Part shown: in pieces, positions 1 to 10,228 of the stretch
How the letters are laid out: each line of letters opens with the position of its first letter
Position numbering within the stretch: the first letter of the stretch is position 1
From: Juglans regia
Lineage: Eukaryota; Streptophyta; Magnoliopsida; Fagales; Juglandaceae
Direction of reading: 5' to 3'
Length of the DNA stretch: 64,000 nucleotides
NCBI RefSeq assembly: GCF_001411555.2
Contig: NC_049902.1
Span: forward strand, 17,927,420-17,991,419
Made by a program: the position numbers and the translations under genes
Notes under the pieces: generated by a model
Told to the model about the DNA's origin: nothing
Seen by the model: the letters and a program-made list of their open reading frames with translations, nothing else
The model's database searches: none

Positions 1-239
1 CATCAAGTCTACAAAGCCTTTCCGCTTCTCGGTGGTCCTTAAGTTTATGAAGCAACGCCCTTCTTTGGATGCAATCCGAGCATTCATACATAATCGTTGG
101 GGTCTCTCATCCACCTCGGTTGTCTCTTCCATGCGTAGGCCGAGGAACGTGTTTGTACGTATGGCCAACGTATAGATTTCATGAAAGCTCTATCGAGGGA
201 CGTTTGTGAGATCAATGGGAGTTACTATAGAGTTTTCCA

Positions 240-575
240 TTGGACACCTCATTTATAGAGGATGACGAGCCCTCTCATTTTCCGGTATGGGTTTCCCTCC
301 CGAGTCTTCCTCCAAACTTTTACAATGAAGCGTTCTTGAGTATTCTCATGGTTCCTATTGGTACTTTCGTTCGGCAGGATAATCCGACTCGTTGTGCCAC
401 AAGAACAAATGGTGCAAGGTTGTGTGTGGAGGTTGATGCGGCAAAAGATCCATTATCTCATTTTTGGAATGGTGCTCCGGGCCTGCCATTGAGTAGGAAA
501 CAAGAAGTAGTCTATGAGACTCTCCCTGCCTACAATTGTAAGTGCTGGATGCAGGGACATAACAAACTCACATGA
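240..575 (+). pseudogene. LINE ORF1 fragment (DUF4283-like)
   Basis: A 111-residue open stretch contains the run FPVWVSLPSLPPNFYNEAF and then a conserved CATRTNGARLCVEVD block. Both are typical of the DUF4283 part of plant LINE ORF1 proteins, which are RNA-binding partners of the retrotransposition complex. The tail with CKCWMQGHN resembles the start of a CCHC knuckle, cut off by a stop. Related residues continue in other frames upstream (1-240) and downstream (597-1136), so the original ORF has been frameshifted several times. It is not functional. Confidence 0.65.
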
Positions 576-1266
576 CGTGCTAAGAAAGGTGAGAAGTTGG
601 GGAAGTCTCGAGTAGGAAGGAAAGAGTTGAATGACATGGGCGCGAATGGGGAATCTACTGAGGTTCAGGTCACAGTTTCGTATGTGGTAACTGATCCACT
701 GCCTGACTCTGGGGACCAGAAGTTTGGTGAGACAGTGATTAGGGAACAGAGTGGTGGTGAGCCTGAGGGGGAGACTTCTGGTGCAATTGTGATTGGGGAT
801 CCTATTGACGTGGTGCCAAGTGCAATACTGATGGTTACAGGTATAGTTGTGCCTGATCCATTGCTCATGGAATAGGTAATGCTAGAAAATGAGGTTGAGA
901 AGGAAAATGATGACGCAATATGTGTTACGGAATATGTAGTGATATCTCGTACGAATGATGAAAAAGAATGTGAACCAGGGCAAATGGGCTCCAAAAAAGA
1001 GTCTAATTCTACTGTCATGATGAAACACAGTGAAAATCAGGAGGATGTTGCCGAGGTACAGATAGCAAAACGTGCTGAGGATAGCTTGGGTTTGGAGGAT
1101 ATTGTCTCCGAGCTAGAGATAGAATTACATCCTTAAGTATTTCCGCAGGAAAAGACTATATGACTGAATGTGAGGCCAATGAAGGTAAAATAAAGTGCAA
1201 GAAAAAAGGTTTTGTTAAAAGGAGAAGCTCTTCTCGGGTCATTGCTCGAGTTCCCAAACTTTCTCA

Positions 1267-1912
1267 ATGATTGAACCTATTTTTGTATGGAACATTAGGG
1301 GAGTTGAGACTTCTAAGGATAGACTAAAAAAGTTGATTGGTAATTTGAAACCAAAAATAGTTTCCCTTTTGGAGCCTTTTCAAAATCTAGAAGTTGCTAG
1401 GAGATTGGCACAGTCTCTACATTTTGATAATTTCTTATCTAATGAGGTTGAGGGGGGAAAATTTTAGATTTTTTGGGATGGCTCAATATCGGTTAATCTG
1501 AATCGTATGGGAGAACAATATATTTCTATCAGAGTGGGTGAGGGTGTTGAGAAGTTTTTATTAACCGTGATTTATGCTAATTGTACAAGGGCTGATCGGC
1601 GTATATTGTGGGATGAACTTAGTGCTCAGTCTGTGGGATTAGATCGGTGCATTTTTGTTGAGGATTTCAACATAATTCGAAATGACTCAGAGCGACGTGG
1701 GGGTAGGCCACGACCACTTGGAGCTATGGAGGATTTTAATAACTGGATTCAACAGGGGGGGTTTGATTGAAATGGCTTCAAAGGGAAGTGTCTTCTCTTG
1801 GTGTAATGGTCAGCATGGACTTGCTTGCTCTTGGGCACAGTTGGATCATGTTTTGCTTGATGTATCCTTCCTTTCGGTTTTTCCTAATGCTATTTGTTCT
1901 TACTTGCCATGA
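1267..1912 (+). pseudogene. LINE endonuclease (EEP/APE-like) relic
   Basis: Three consecutive open pieces (1267-1467, 1507-1770, 1682-1912) read as one endonuclease/exonuclease/phosphatase domain. It starts with FVWNIRGVETSKDRLKKL, continues through LLEPF, then VIYANC and the FNIIRNDSERRGG block, and ends with the SWCNGQHG and LDHVLLD motifs near the C-terminus. This domain nicks target DNA to prime reverse transcription. A stop at about 1467 and a frameshift at about 1750 disable it. The E of LLEPF and the D and H of LDHVL are still present. Confidence 0.8.
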
Positions 1913-2695
1913 ACATTAGTCTAACGCAAGAAATGGTTCACTCTATCAACAAAAGTAACCACGGCGGTAACATCATGTTGAAAGTAGACATGGCCAAAGC
2001 ATATGATCGTGTGGATTGGAATTTCCTGATAAGGGTCATGCAGAGTTTTGGGTTCTCGCCCCAATTTTGTGAGCTGATTTTTTTTCTATATATCTAGCCC
2101 TTGGTATTCGGTTATGATGAATGGGACAATGAAAGGTTTTTTCCCGGGAGGACGTGGCCTTCGACAAGGTGATCCTCTATCCCCCTATTTGTTTATTATT
2201 CAGCAAGAGATCCTTTCCAGGTTGATCCACCGGAGTGTGGCTAAGAATAGATTTGGACATTTTCATCAGGCCCAAGGTACGCCTATCATTTCTCATTTAA
2301 TGTATGCCAATGATGTGGTTATTTTCTCTAATGGAAGTCAAAGATCGGTTCGGGTGCTCCAAAGTATTTTAGACCAATATGAAAGATGGTTGGGTCAGGC
2401 CATTAATAAACAAAAGTCCGCCCTCTTTTGTTTGAATAAAATCTTCTCTTCTCGCAAGCGTCGTCTTCTTCGTAGCACAGGTTTTATGGAAGGGCATTTC
2501 CCTGTTTGATACCTTGGAGTTCCCATTATTCTGGGACGTCTAAAAATTTTAGACTTTGAAGGCATGATGAATAAAGTGAGACAAAAACTAAGTGGTTGGA
2601 AAATGCACTTGTTAACTACTGGAGGGAAACTGGTTTTACTACATCATGTCATTTCTAGTATGGCCCTTCACCTTTTTGCTATTTTACAGGTCCCT
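1894..2695 (+). pseudogene. LINE reverse transcriptase relic with altered catalytic box
   Basis: The fingers/palm motif MLKVDMAKAYDRVDW (about 1977-2021), the GLRQGDPLSPYLFI block (about 2157-2200) and the catalytic region HLMYANDVVIFSN (about 2293-2330) are all clear. The usual YADD box reads YAND, so one metal-binding aspartate is lost. A stop at about 2096 separates the fingers from the palm and another follows at about 2509. The join to the upstream endonuclease is abrupt, which implies a deletion. The thumb region is interrupted at 2731 and continues after 8296. Confidence 0.85.
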
Positions 2696-3339
2696 TAAGC
2701 AGACATCAATAAGATTCATCAGATGATGAGCTGTAATACCCAACTCCTTCTTCTTACGTACGCTTTTCCTTTCTGACGTATGTTTCGTCTTGATGACGTA
2801 AGCAAATCCCGAAAGCAGAGATTATGTGATCATCTGCCTTTCTAACTAGCGACTGCGAGCCACGTTATACGTGCCGAACCATGATGACGTGTCTCGAAAG
2901 ATATCGTGTAACTTCTAGGGCACGCCCAATGTTTTAAATATGCTGGAAATATATATAAGGAGTATTTCCATCATTATTGAATTAAGATTTGATCTTAAAT
3001 ACGACAATCATAATATTATTGAAGAGCTCCAAAATATTATAATTGCCGGAAATCATTTTAATATTATTATTAAAATGATTTCAATTATTTAAGATATTAT
3101 GGGATTTAAATTATGTTGAGAACTTTTATTAATTAAATGGTTTTATTCTCTTTAATATGTTAAGTGAGACTTCATCATTTCATTAATGATGAAGAATATT
3201 ATTTTAAAAACTAAAGTTAGTTTGAAATAATATTTACCTTAATTCCTCTAAGTGCTTTTAATTAAGTTAACATTTACGCATTTTCAAATCAGTATTTTAA
3301 CCTCTTTTCGTTAGATCGTTATGTGGATCCCCAGACGAA

Positions 3340-4130
3340 GGGACTGGGTTAAATACCCAGACCCCCTCTCTTTCCCTCTCATTTCCCCGTAACTCTCCCT
3401 CTCTCCTCCCTCTCTCAAGCGTACGCGGTACGCAGATCCACCCACGCCCGAACAGCTTAAGGCCTCAGCCCGGCGCCAATGGCTTGCTCTCCCTCCAACG
3501 AGCTCAACCATACCAGCCTTTCTCTCCCACGCTCCCCCTTTCTCCATTTCAGAACTGCACATCCCGTATGGGCTTAGTGTGCGTAGCACCGCCGTGCGCC
3601 GCCCTCCAATGCCACCACTCCCTCGGCAGCTTCCTCTACCACCGGCCACCACTCCCCAGTGAGCTTGGCCTCTCCCATGCAACCACTTTCCCTCCGTCGC
3701 ACACACGAACACACAAGGAGACCCACGCATGGCTTCACCGTGCGCGGCCCCTAGCGCAGCCGTGCGCAGCACCCACGGCCACCTAGCGACACCATGGCTC
3801 CTCCCCGAGCTCCTCCACATGACCCATGGCTAGAAACCCCCTCCTCCACCTCACGGCTTCTCCCCCCTCTCACGCAGGGGTTGCACGCCGTGCACCACCA
3901 TGCACTGCCACCCACAGCTGATGACTGCCATGTCCAGCCTCCTCAGGCCGCCACCAAGCCAACCCAACCTCCCTTGGCCCCGATCTTCCACCCATGAGGG
4001 CACACTCTCTCTCTCACTCTTCCACGGCTTCTCCTCCACAGTATGGCCAGATCCGCCACTGTGGCGCCACCTCGACGTCACCACGAGATTCACCGCACCT
4101 CCCTTAGCCAAGCCCTAGGTCCAAACTATC
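3340..4130. other. CT-rich, GC-rich block inside the family A LTR
   Basis: Compared with the AT-rich flanks this stretch is pyrimidine- and C-rich on the plus strand. It has runs of CTCTCC and CCACC and open stretches on both strands (up to 169 codons at 3311-3820 on minus). No domain is recognisable and both strands are open, so I read it as compositional. In a long LTR it could be the leader downstream of the transcription start, but no definite promoter was found. Confidence 0.4.
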
Positions 4131-4639
4131 ACTTTATATGGTGGGTAACCACTGCACGTGATGGGCAGTCACTGCGTGTGATTGACCGCCACTATACATG
4201 GCTAGATCCGCCGTGTTATGCTCTTTACCATCATCACAAGGCTATCACGAGCCTTTCCAAGACCACACATAGCTATCCAAACACCTAAACAGTCACCATA
4301 CGTGAGTTAGCCACCACGTACGACCCTTCCGACACCATCGGCTATAACGGTCAACGAGCAACACACAGGTTATCTCGTCGATGGTATAACCCTCTATCCC
4401 TCGTAATTATGTTAGATATTGATTAGTTGACTAGGTTGTGGACTGTGCTGTTAGTATTAATGGAGTTGTGATATCGTGATGTGGTGTTGTGTGATGAAGT
4501 GTTGGGCATTGTGTGTAGTGAAGTGTTGGGCTTATCTGTATTGTATGGAGGTGCATTGTGCCATGTAGTGTATTGTGATGTGTTGGGTGTAGATGGGAAG
4601 TATTGTGGACTGTGCCATGTAGTGTGATTGGGGAACATG

Positions 4640-5690
4640 TGCAGTAATGATGGCGTGGTGTATGTGGAATGGATACAGTGCACACTGAGTGTACTCTGTG
4701 TGCATGTGGCGTGTTGTATATGTAAGGAGTACAAATAGAATGTACTCCATGTGATGGTGAGATGCACCATATAGCGGGTATGCCATAATGGTGATATGAC
4801 GTAGTGTGTATGAAGGGAGTACACGATGGGTGTACTCTGTGTGGGGTATAGTATATGTGAGGAGTACACTTGGAGTGTACTCTATGTGGTGGAGTAATGC
4901 ACCATGTGGCGGATATGCCGTAATGGTGATGTGGCATGTGGAATGGAAATAGTACATGTTGGGTGTACTTTATGTGTGGCGTAATGTGAGATAAGGAGAG
5001 TATATGTAAAATATACCCTCCTAGCGTATTGTGGAACGGGATGAGTACAAATGGAGTGTACTCAGTGGTGTAGTGCATGTAAAAAGGAGTACATGTAGAA
5101 TGTACTCTATGTAATGGAGTGACGCACCATATGGCGGATATGCCATAATGGTGATGTGGCGTAATGCATGTGGATGAAGTACACAAGAAGTGTACTCCAT
5201 GTGATATAATGACGCACCATATGGCGAATATGCCATAGTGGTGATGTGGCGTGTTGTATATGTGGGGAGTACATGTGGAATGTACTCCATGTGATATAGT
5301 GATGCATCATATGGCAGGGATGTCATAGTGGTGATGTGTCATAGTGTGTATAAAGGGAGTATACGAGGAGTGTACTCCATGTGATATAGTGATGTACCAT
5401 ATGGCGGGTATACCATAGTGGTGATGTGGTGTGTATGGATGGAGTACATGTGGAATGTACTCCATATGATGGGTGATGCACCATATGGCGTTTATGCCAT
5501 AGTGGTGATAGAGCGTATGTAAAGGGAGTACGAGTGGAACGTACCCTATGTGATGGAGTAATGTACCATAGGGCAGGTATGTCATAGTGGTGTTGTGGTA
5601 TGTATGAAGGGAGTATACGTGGAGTGTACTCTACGTAGCAGCGACACTCTGTGTGGCGTGTCGTAGAGATAAGGATAGTCATGTGACTGA
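4640..5690. repeat. Tandem array of about 85-90-bp units, each with two hairpins
   Basis: Units recur with spacing of about 85-90 bp, clearest from about 5130 to 5640. Each unit holds an inverted repeat of the form GGAGTAC...GTACTCC with a five-base loop. Examples are arms at 4726/4741, 4817/4830, 4862/4875, 5086/5100, 5178/5090-range copy at 5178/5190, 5266/5280, 5356/5370, 5441/5455 and 5611/5624. A second inverted repeat TATGGC...GCCATA follows (for example 5130/5142). Inner stem pairs differ between units but remain complementary: CAC/GTG, CAT/ATG and TAC/GTG with a wobble. The absence of stops on the minus strand follows from the repetition and is not evidence of coding. Confidence 0.8.
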
Positions 5691-6178
5691 TGGGCGTGGA
5701 ACGTGATGGATAGTGTCGGAAACTGTGGAACAGTGTCCCGGATTAGTTATGGCGTAGCCTGTAGTCTGAGGTGTCGCTGTGATGGACTTATGGCCAAGAG
5801 TAAGGGCGAAGTAGTGGAACAAGTGTAAGAGTACGCAGCGAAAGCATGACTGGGCAACGTCACGAAGTGACGTGGTTATTGGAAGTCATGCTTATGATGG
5901 GTGAAGTGTTAAAATATAGGAATGGCGAAAAGGGAACGTGATGAGATGTCATGATGTGACGGGAATACGTGAGGAATCGTACTCGTGATGAGTCAGGAGT
6001 TGACAGAGCAGTGTTGGGTAATGCGACAAAGTCACAGTGTAGCTCTGGAGCAATCCCGGGCTATATAACATGACATGAAACGTAGTTATGAATGGAGTCT
6101 TGTTGTGTTAAGTGTTGGGATGAACTGTCAAAAGGGACGGGTAGCGTGAAGAGTCATGCTAGTCGGGTTAAGAGAAGA

Positions 6179-6192
6179 TTGGTATCAGAGTA
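6179..6192 (+). other. Primer-binding-site-like sequence inside the LTR
   Basis: The stretch reads TTGGTATCAGAGTA, close to the initiator-methionine tRNA primer site TGGTATCAGAGC used by many plant LTR elements. It lies about 3.4 kb inside the insertion rather than next to a recognisable LTR end. It may be chance, or a trace of an older nested or rearranged element. Confidence 0.3.
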
Positions 6193-8345
6193 TGGCCCTT
6201 ATCCCTACGAGCAGGTGATCAACGTGTTATATATGTTGATCTTAGGTGATAAAGGGGTAAGGTACCTGTGTAATATGGTGAGAGACACATGGCGGACGGA
6301 TTCACCATATGTAATGGGTAATCTATCATGAGCATAGTTGCACGGTGCTTAAGCCTTAGAGTTAGCTTAGAGCCATGTGTCTTGTATGGATGGGAATGAG
6401 GATTTAGTGTGGACTAAGATGCATGAAGGTAGTGACGGACGCATCGTTAGGATTGAGATGTGTGATTCCATCGGTTGGAATCATGTGTCGAATGTGGTCG
6501 TAAGAAGAGTAAGACGAGTGTCTTAGTGTCTTAATCCTAAGGTGAATAATGGGTTCACTTTAGTGGATGAGCACTCGAGACAAGACTTTGAGTTGGAAGT
6601 TGTGGTGACCGTAAGTGGTCCCCGAAGGGTTTAACATAGTGAAGGGCACATAAGAGCACGGGATAGAAGGAGAGTGTTCTAAGTATAGCATAGTTCTATT
6701 TATAGTTTAAGTTACTTATGCATTAGATAGAGAATGATACTAAGGTTATGTGTATGCATGTAGGTTGCCATCTGACAAGCACATGAATGGACTGAATGAC
6801 ATGCAAGTAGCATGGAGTCCAGGTAAGTGTTACGTTCATACTCTTCTAGAGTCTTCAAAGATACAAGAAACGTTTTTCCCTTAAGATACTCACGAAAAGA
6901 AATGAAAGACGCTTTAAGAAAGAAAATGCTAAGTGTTCAAAGGTATAAGTATGTACGGCCCCTCCTTGGCAACCCTTTTTTACGCATCAAAAGTATTAAT
7001 TGTACGCATGTGAATGGATGACTATACGTTGTATCTATTGTATGTATTTTCTAAGAAAATTTATAAACTGATAAAGATGCATGAAAGGCATGACAACTGA
7101 TGTTTTTGTGAATCCTACGAACCGACGCTCTCATGTGCGCCACGAGGTAACGCTCGTGGATGCCACGATTGACGACGTTCAAGGTGACGCTTATGGATGC
7201 CACGAAAGTTGACGTTTAAGCCCATGTATGTTCTTAAACGAAGTTTTCCATGAACGAACTGTTAAAGAGAGGATAGAACTAAAATGAACTAAAAGACGAA
7301 AAGACCATTTTCGGGCTTACGCCCCAAACGATATTTTCTCACGAAAAGAAATATTTTCTCATAAAAAGAAAGGATTGTTAAATGAAAGAACGAACTGAAC
7401 GAAAGCTTCAACTCTTTCGAGCTGACATGAACGAATGGATGAAAAGCAAGAAAGAAATAAATGAAAGCATGAATGTATGAAGACACATAACGGCCACATG
7501 ACATGAATGAAAGGGTACCGATGAATGGGTAGATTGCAATGTCGAGTAAGTAGTGCTGGAAGTGCACCCAGTGCTGCCCCCTATGAAAAGGGTTTCCCAA
7601 CTAGTGGCCAAGGGCAGAATCCGGGTCCAAAGGAAGACCGCTAACCCCAAACACACGGGGCTTAACAGTGTGTACTGGCCTATGAAAGCAATAAGAAAGA
7701 ATGGATGTATGCACGCATGCACGAACGCACGAATGCACATGTATGCACAAGAGCATGGACCCTTTAAGAAATGAAGGCGCGGCTTTTGAAGAAATGAAGG
7801 CACTGACGGGGGACACGTTTTAAATAAAAGAAAGCCTTTTGAAAGAAAAGCCCCGTCCAGTGACGTTTTCAAATGAACACACACAAGACACGTATGCACG
7901 CATGTAATAGTATGTATGAGTGATGAATGCATGAATGAAAACCTATGTTGTGATATTTTAATTGTATGATGTAATGCTTACGAGTTTTCGACTCATTTTA
8001 GTTTTTATGCATGTCCCTCCCCCCCACAGGAACTGCATGATCGGGACAGACACGGCCCATGGGGAAGAGCAAGGAAGTCTAGGCACGAGTTTTAAACGTA
8101 CGAGAGGTCTTTTTATTATAAGATTTATGTTTTCCGTTGTAACCCTCTTTTATTATCAAAGCACATTTTATTTATAAACGTGAAGTCTCGCACCCTGGGG
8201 ATGCAAGTGAAAAGTTTTAAACAGGACGGTAATTCCCGTCGTCCTTTTTATAAAAATATTTTAGAAAAAGTCCCACCACAAGGACGGGCGTTACATGAGC
8301 TCTTTCTTTTAGGGTGAATCAAATGGGAAAGATAAAAAGAAATGG

Positions 8346-9035
8346 GTGGCGTGGAAACATATTTGCAGACCTGTGACTAAAGGAGGGCTCGGGTTGAGGC
8401 ATCTCAGGGACAATCAGACATCTCTGCATATGAGATTAGCTTGGAATCTTTTGCAAGGTAACTCTCTCTGGGCAAATTTTTTTAAGGCTAAATATGTGGG
8501 TTCGAAACCTTGGGTCCTTATTGATGTTAATAAAGGCTCGAGATTTTGGAGAATGGTTGCTCGTTGTATTCCTTTGATTTTGAATAATTCTAAATGGAGA
8601 GTTGAAGATGGTGATATTTATTTCTGGTATGATAAATGGAGGGACAATGGTCCTTTGTGCAATGATAGGCTGATTCTGGGTCATCCTTTGCTAAAAATTA
8701 AAGAGTGTCGATTGTGAAACAGTTGGGATGTGAATCTCCTAGAGAATTTGGTCAGTTTAGAGAATGTGGATGATATTCTTGCCTCTCTATCTAGGTTAAA
8801 CTCAGGGAAGGATGTTCTTGTTTGGACTCCCTCTAAGACAGGTATGTTTTCTACTAAATCTGCTTGGCATTGTATTCGAGTCAGAGGTTCAAGGTTGGAT
8901 TGGCATTCTTGGATTTGGCATGAAAAGCTTCCTCTAAAAATGTCTATTCACTTCTGGAAGGTTTGGCATAGGGCTTTGAGTGTAGATGACAGATTGCGTC
9001 GTGTTGGCATCCCTATTGTTTCCAAATGTGATTAA
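8346..9035 (+). pseudogene. LINE C-terminal region with zf-RVT-like domain
   Basis: The open pieces 8346-8717 and 8730-9035 are nearly contiguous, separated by one in-frame stop. Family features are the GGLGLRHLRDNQTSLHMRL block, the KWRVEDGDIYFWYDKW block, and the VWTPSKTGMFSTKSAW and WHEKLPLKMSIHFWKVWH motifs of the zf-RVT region found downstream of plant LINE reverse transcriptases. Cysteines of the finger continue past 9035 in another frame. It is a decayed copy. Confidence 0.75.
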
Positions 9036-9429
9036 TGTAGTGCAGGTCATTATGAAGACATTAACCATGTTCTCATTGAGGGCGATTTTCCTAAACAGAT
9101 ATGGTCCTTTTTCGATAACCTCTTTGGACTTCCGGTTGGTAGTAATTGGAAGATGCATGTCTCCTCTTGGTTCTGACGTGCTCAGTCAAATTCTCATGTG
9201 GGTATTATTATTGGTTTGCTCCCTGTCATTATTACTTGGAGAATTTGGAGACGGCGATGTCTAGCTCGAATGGAGGGTAAATTGGAAGCTCAAGATGCGG
9301 TCATTAAATCTATTTGTATTTGGATTGGTACTCTTTGCCAGGCAGTTGGAAATCCTCATATTTTGTCCCGTTATGATGTCATGATCCTTGAGACTTTACA
9401 GATTCAACCGGTTCCTTTAAAGGAAAGGC

Positions 9430-9701
9430 GATGCAAATTAGTAAAGTGGCATAAACCGCCTTCAGGGTGGTTTAAATTGAATACAGATGGTAGTAGTCTT
9501 GGGAATCTAGGTGCTAGTGGTATTGGTGGAGTTATTCGCAATGATCAAGGTCGGCTTGTGCAAGCTTTCGCCTCTCCTATTGGTTTTGTCTCTAATAATA
9601 AAGCGGAGTTATTTGCACTTCTTACTAGTTTATTTTGCTTATCATTTTGTTGGTTGGTTTTGTCCTTGAATGTAACCACGGTATTCCTTCGTCATAAGTG
9701 A
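9430..9701 (+). pseudogene. LINE RNase H domain, truncated
   Basis: The motif WFKLNTDGSSLGNLGASGIGG, followed by GVIRNDQGRL and the NNKAELFALL helix, is the plant-LINE type RNase H domain. This domain removes RNA from the RNA-DNA hybrid. The first Asp (of NTDGS) and the Glu (of KAEL) are retained. The rest is lost: the reading frame drifts into unrelated residues before 9701 and the domain lacks its C-terminal Asp. Confidence 0.8.
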
Positions 9702-9768
9702 GGGCTTATTAATAAATTTGGGATGGGGCCGCTATGTGGGTGGCTACCGGCTCTTCTAAAAATAAAAT

Positions 9769-9970
9769 AGCATGAACATGAACTTGAAACATAACATGGA
9801 CTTGAAACATAGCATGAACGTGAACATACATAATTTGGACATGAACTTGAACATAACATGAACTTGAAACATAACGTGAACGTGAACATGAACATGAACA
9901 TGACATAACATGAACATGAACATAACCTAACATAACATAACGTAAAACATGACTTGAACGTGAAATACAT
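9769..9970 (-). repeat. Short-motif minisatellite in the LTR fragment
   Basis: Repeated variants of ATGAACTTGAAACATAAC, ATGAACATGAAC and similar run for about 200 bases. The complement of the same pattern is at about 51056-51345 in the complete copy, so the array is a property of the LTR family. A second, looser array of ACATGTAACAG and ATTTCATAACATG motifs lies at 10440-10760. Confidence 0.7.
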
Positions 9971-10114
9971 AAACTTAGAATCTTATTCAATAGACTTAAT
10001 TAATAAAAATGACCATACGGGTGCTACACGGGTCCCCTTGAGCCGTGTGTCCCTACCGATTACCACATCACAACACAGGTGTCTATACCAGTTGTGAGTG
10101 CGTTAGTACATGCT

Positions 10115-10228
10115 CCACAGTTGTTGTGGCCCCACGTATTCTACTTGTCACAATCGCTGTGTATCACGTAATATATGCTCCACAGTTGTTGTGGCCCCAT
10201 GAATTGTTTGTGCCACACTTGCTGTGGC
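10115..10228. repeat. Four short hairpins with CCACA/TGTGG-type stems
   Basis: Inverted repeats occur at 10115-10129 (CCACAGTTGTTGTGG), 10149-10161 (CACA...TGTG), 10179-10193 and 10212-10228 (GCCACA...TGTGGC). The related full-length LTR has five equivalents at 50784-50932, where loop and flanks differ but the stems persist. The function is unknown. Confidence 0.6.

Larger units (their letters stand above)
1..2731 (+). mobile_element. LINE retrotransposon relic, 5' segment
   Basis: This is the first half of a plant L1-type non-LTR retrotransposon. In order it contains an ORF1-like region (DUF4283-type, about 240-575), an endonuclease region (1267-1912) and a reverse transcriptase region (1894 to about 2700). 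Frames are broken by stops and shifts, and the stretch between the endonuclease and the reverse transcriptase is missing. The copy is interrupted at 2731 by a giant LTR-type insertion and resumes at 8296. The window starts inside the element, so its 5' end is not visible. Confidence 0.85.
2732..8295 (+). mobile_element. 5.56-kb giant LTR-type insertion (probable solo LTR), family A
   Basis: The element starts TGTAATACC and ends GGGCGTTACA, which form an imperfect inverted terminal pair. It is flanked by an exact 5-bp duplication TGAGC (2727-2731 and 8296-8300). Removing it rejoins the two halves of the LINE. No gag or pol similarity is seen, and the 5' terminus is not repeated near the 3' end, so it is not an LTR-internal-LTR structure. 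A solo LTR of an unusually long Gypsy-type element fits best. Its 3' half (about 6262-8295) is recognisably related to 13826-15138, 58947-60743 (opposite strand) and the distal part of 60744-64000. Orientation is assigned from the shared terminal sequence. Confidence 0.75.
8296..9768 (+). mobile_element. LINE retrotransposon relic, 3' segment
   Basis: This continues the LINE after the giant insertion. It starts with the post-RT region (WKHICRPVTKGGLGLRHL, about 8349), then a zf-RVT-type region, and ends with an RNase H region. Stops at about 8717 and 9035 break it. It ends near 9768, where a giant-LTR fragment on the other strand begins, so the LINE 3' end and poly-A tail are absent. Confidence 0.85.

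Noticed and set aside
3311..3820. 169-codon minus-strand open frame
   Set aside because: It lies in a CT-rich patch inside a non-coding LTR, with open frames on the opposite strand too and no recognisable domain.
4423..5682. Long minus-strand open frames (up to 251 codons) over the hairpin array
   Set aside because: They arise because the repeated unit lacks stops in those frames. Several overlapping frames are open at once and the peptide is a His/Tyr/Ser-rich repeat without a domain.
4640..5690. CRISPR-like direct repeats
   Set aside because: The whole unit, including the would-be spacers, is repeated. The DNA is plant nuclear and no cas genes exist.
7408..7932. 174-codon minus-strand open frame in family A
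   Set aside because: It overlaps the ATGAAAG-rich zone that occurs, with stops, in the other family members. No domain.
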